Origin: Salinibacterium sp. | GTDB lineage: Bacteria > Actinomycetota > Actinomycetes > Actinomycetales > Microbacteriaceae | Direction of reading: 5' to 3' | Assembly (NCBI GenBank): GCA_015234465.1 | Contig: JADGNA010000008.1 | Span: forward strand, 620,001-684,000 | DNA: 64,000 bases | In this document: in pieces, positions 62,553 to 64,000 of the stretch | Numbering within the stretch: the stretch's first letter is position 1 | How the letters are laid out: the number at the start of each line of letters is the position of its first letter | Program-made: the position numbers and the translations under genes | The notes under the pieces: model-generated | Seen by the model: the letters and a program-made list of their open reading frames with translations, nothing else | What the model was told of the DNA's origin: nothing | Database searches by the model: none

Positions 62553-63265
62553 GCGCCGTGACGTTGGCGCCTGCTTCGCCGGGACCCAAGCCCGTGGCAT
62601 CCGTGCTGGAACTGCGGGATGTGACGCGCTCCTTCCCCGGACCGCCCGAGGTGCAGGCACTCAAGGGCGTCTCGCTCTCGGCCGCACCCGGCGACTACAT
62701 CTCGATCGTGGGGCCGAGCGGGTCTGGCAAGTCGACCATGCTCAACATCCTCGGGCTGCTCGACCGACCGAGCGTGGGCGAGTACGAACTCGCGGGCGCG
62801 CGTACCGGCTCGCTCTCCGACGACGAGCGCGCGGCGCTGCGGGCGCGCTTCATCGGCTTCGTGTTCCAGTCATTCCACCTCCTGCCGCGGCGCACCGTGC
62901 TTGAGAACGTGCTGCTGCCGATGCTCTACAGCGGCGTGCCGCGGGACGAGCGGATGCCACGGGCACGAGCCGCACTCGAACGCGTCGGCCTCGGCCACCG
63001 CATGGACTACATGCCCGGGCTGCTCTCGGGCGGTGAACGGCAACGTGTCGCGGTGGCCCGCGCCGTCGTGAGTGGACCACAGCTGCTCCTCGCCGACGAG
63101 CCCACCGGCAACCTCGACCAGCGCACCTCGGGCGACGTCATGTCACTCTTCGAGGAGCTCAACGCCGAGGGACTCACGCTCATCGTCATCACGCACGACG
63201 CGGCCGTCGCGGAGCGAGCCCGCCGCAGCATCCGCATCTCCGACGGTCGATTGACGGAGCTGTGA
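62549..63265 (+). CDS. ABC transporter ATP-binding protein, MacB/LolD type
   Basis: This 238-residue ATPase has Walker A GPSGSGKS (55-62), the Q-loop in FVFQSFHLLPRRT, the signature LSGGERQR (159-166) and Walker B LLLADEP (179-185), typical of the MacB/FtsE/LolD class that powers mechanotransmission rather than transport through the membrane. Its stop overlaps the permease start (TGATG). Confidence 0.94.
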   Translation: MSAVTLAPASPGPKPVASVLELRDVTRSFPGPPEVQALKGVSLSAAPGDYISIVGPSGSGKSTMLNILGLLDRPSVGEYELAGARTGSLSDDERAALRARFIGFVFQSFHLLPRRTVLENVLLPMLYSGVPRDERMPRARAALERVGLGHRMDYMPGLLSGGERQRVAVARAVVSGPQLLLADEPTGNLDQRTSGDVMSLFEELNAEGLTLIVITHDAAVAERARRSIRISDGRLTEL

Positions 63266-64000
63266 TGCGGCTGCCTCGCCTCGCGCGGTCGCGCGGCGCC
63301 CTCAGCCCCGACCGCTTCACCTTCCAGGACCTCGTCGCGGAGGCGACCGCCGACATCGGCACACGACCGGGGCGGCTCATCATGACGATCCTCGGCACCG
63401 TCTTCGGCATCGGCTCGCTCGTCGCGACCCTCGGACTCGCGCAGACCGCGGCGGGGCAGATCGAGCGCCAGTTCGACGCCGTCGCGTCGACGCAGGTCGT
63501 CGTGACACCCGTCACAGCCGAGACGGGGGCGCAGAACGCGAGCGTCGCGGCGGGACGCCTGCCGTGGGACTCGGCGCCGCGCGTGCAGCGGCTCGCCGGT
63601 GTCGAAGACGCGGCGCTCCTCGGCGAGGTGCGGCTGCCGGATGGCGCCGTGATCACCTCGGTGCCCGTGAACGACCCCTCCGCGCCGGTCGCGGCATCGC
63701 CTCACCTCTTCGCGGCATCCGGATCACTCCTCGCGGCAGACGAGGGCACACTCGCGATGGGTCGACTCTTCGACGCCGGGCATGACACGCGCGGCGACCG
63801 GGTCGCCGTGCTGGGTCCGCGGGCGGCGGAACGCCTGGGCATCAACCGCATCGACGCGCAGCCCTCGATCTTCGTCGGCGGGGTCGCCTACGCCGTCATC
63901 GGCATCGTCGACGGCATGGAGCGTCGAAGCGACCTGCAGGATGCCGTCATCATCCCCATGGGGGCGGCCCGCTCGGACTTCGGGCTCGGAGCACCAACCG
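63265..64000 (+). CDS. ABC transporter permease, MacB type (partial, C-terminus off the window)
   Basis: The first 245 codons start at the ATG overlapping the ATPase stop and stay open to the window end. An amphipathic start is followed by transmembrane helix 1 near 37-60 (RLIMTILGTVFGIGSLVATLGLAQT), then the outer MacB periplasmic core domain (QFDAVASTQVVVTPV; later GDRVAVLGPRAAERLGI). The remaining helices lie beyond the window. With the adaptor and ATPase it makes a MacAB-like efflux pump. Confidence 0.88.
   Translation, partial: MRLPRLARSRGALSPDRFTFQDLVAEATADIGTRPGRLIMTILGTVFGIGSLVATLGLAQTAAGQIERQFDAVASTQVVVTPVTAETGAQNASVAAGRLPWDSAPRVQRLAGVEDAALLGEVRLPDGAVITSVPVNDPSAPVAASPHLFAASGSLLAADEGTLAMGRLFDAGHDTRGDRVAVLGPRAAERLGINRIDAQPSIFVGGVAYAVIGIVDGMERRSDLQDAVIIPMGAARSDFGLGAPT

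Overview
The window looks like chromosome from a high-GC actinobacterium, most likely of the Microbacteriaceae. This is inferred from GC-rich coding throughout, a GuaB3-type IMPDH-like protein, a hadA-hadB-murB cluster, a DUF7882-type small protein and very frequent GGATGC/GCATCC hexamers. No rRNA gene, phage integrase, IS element or CRISPR array was seen. No stretch over about 300 bases lacks a gene or a described element; the largest gap, 16479-16736, holds nothing I can recognise.

Layout. 1-1.9 kb: an ABC-2 exporter with a small XRE regulator. 2-16.5 kb: housekeeping genes (pcrA, thiolase, glycerophosphodiesterase, Bax inhibitor-1-like protein, guaA, SURF1, glpD, guaB3), with a 55-bp tandem repeat after pcrA and a long palindrome after glpD. 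16.7-31.6 kb: an accessory island built on an EccC-type type VII secretion ATPase, an FHA/zinc-ribbon protein, three WXG100 proteins, a 1084-residue secreted toxin with a C-terminal ADP-ribosyltransferase domain, a candidate immunity gene and a second, apparently frameshifted one. A divergent operon there encodes a membrane-anchored protein, a lipoprotein and an ABC exporter. 31.6-36.3 kb: murB, hadB, hadA, a 25-codon peptide gene with its own promoter and terminator, a CGNR regulator, and two Rossmann-fold reductases.

36.4-39.5 kb: two paralogous RpoD-like sigma factors. Each is translationally coupled to an upstream reading frame, and each is preceded by the same CCC...GGGGTAGAC element at the same distance. 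39.6-47.6 kb: TetR with a divergent MMPL transporter, a diguanylate cyclase with a divergent MFS exporter, a polysaccharide deacetylase, an asparaginase and a small HTH protein. 47.7-47.9 kb: tRNA-Met and tRNA-Thr. 48-51 kb: DUF4287 protein, acyl-CoA dehydrogenase, SDR and a chrA remnant. 51-56.7 kb: a maltose-type sugar importer (malE-F-G, no ATPase or regulator nearby) divergent from a GH13 alpha-glucosidase, with two LacI-family operators between them. 56.8-64 kb: two tandem M23 peptidases, an inositol monophosphatase, and a lipoprotein with a MacAB-like efflux operon running off the end.

The most notable systems are the reduced type VII/ADP-ribosyltransferase locus, with no EccB, EccD, EccE or mycosin in the window; the tiny peptide gene at 33.75 kb; and the paired sigma-factor operons.
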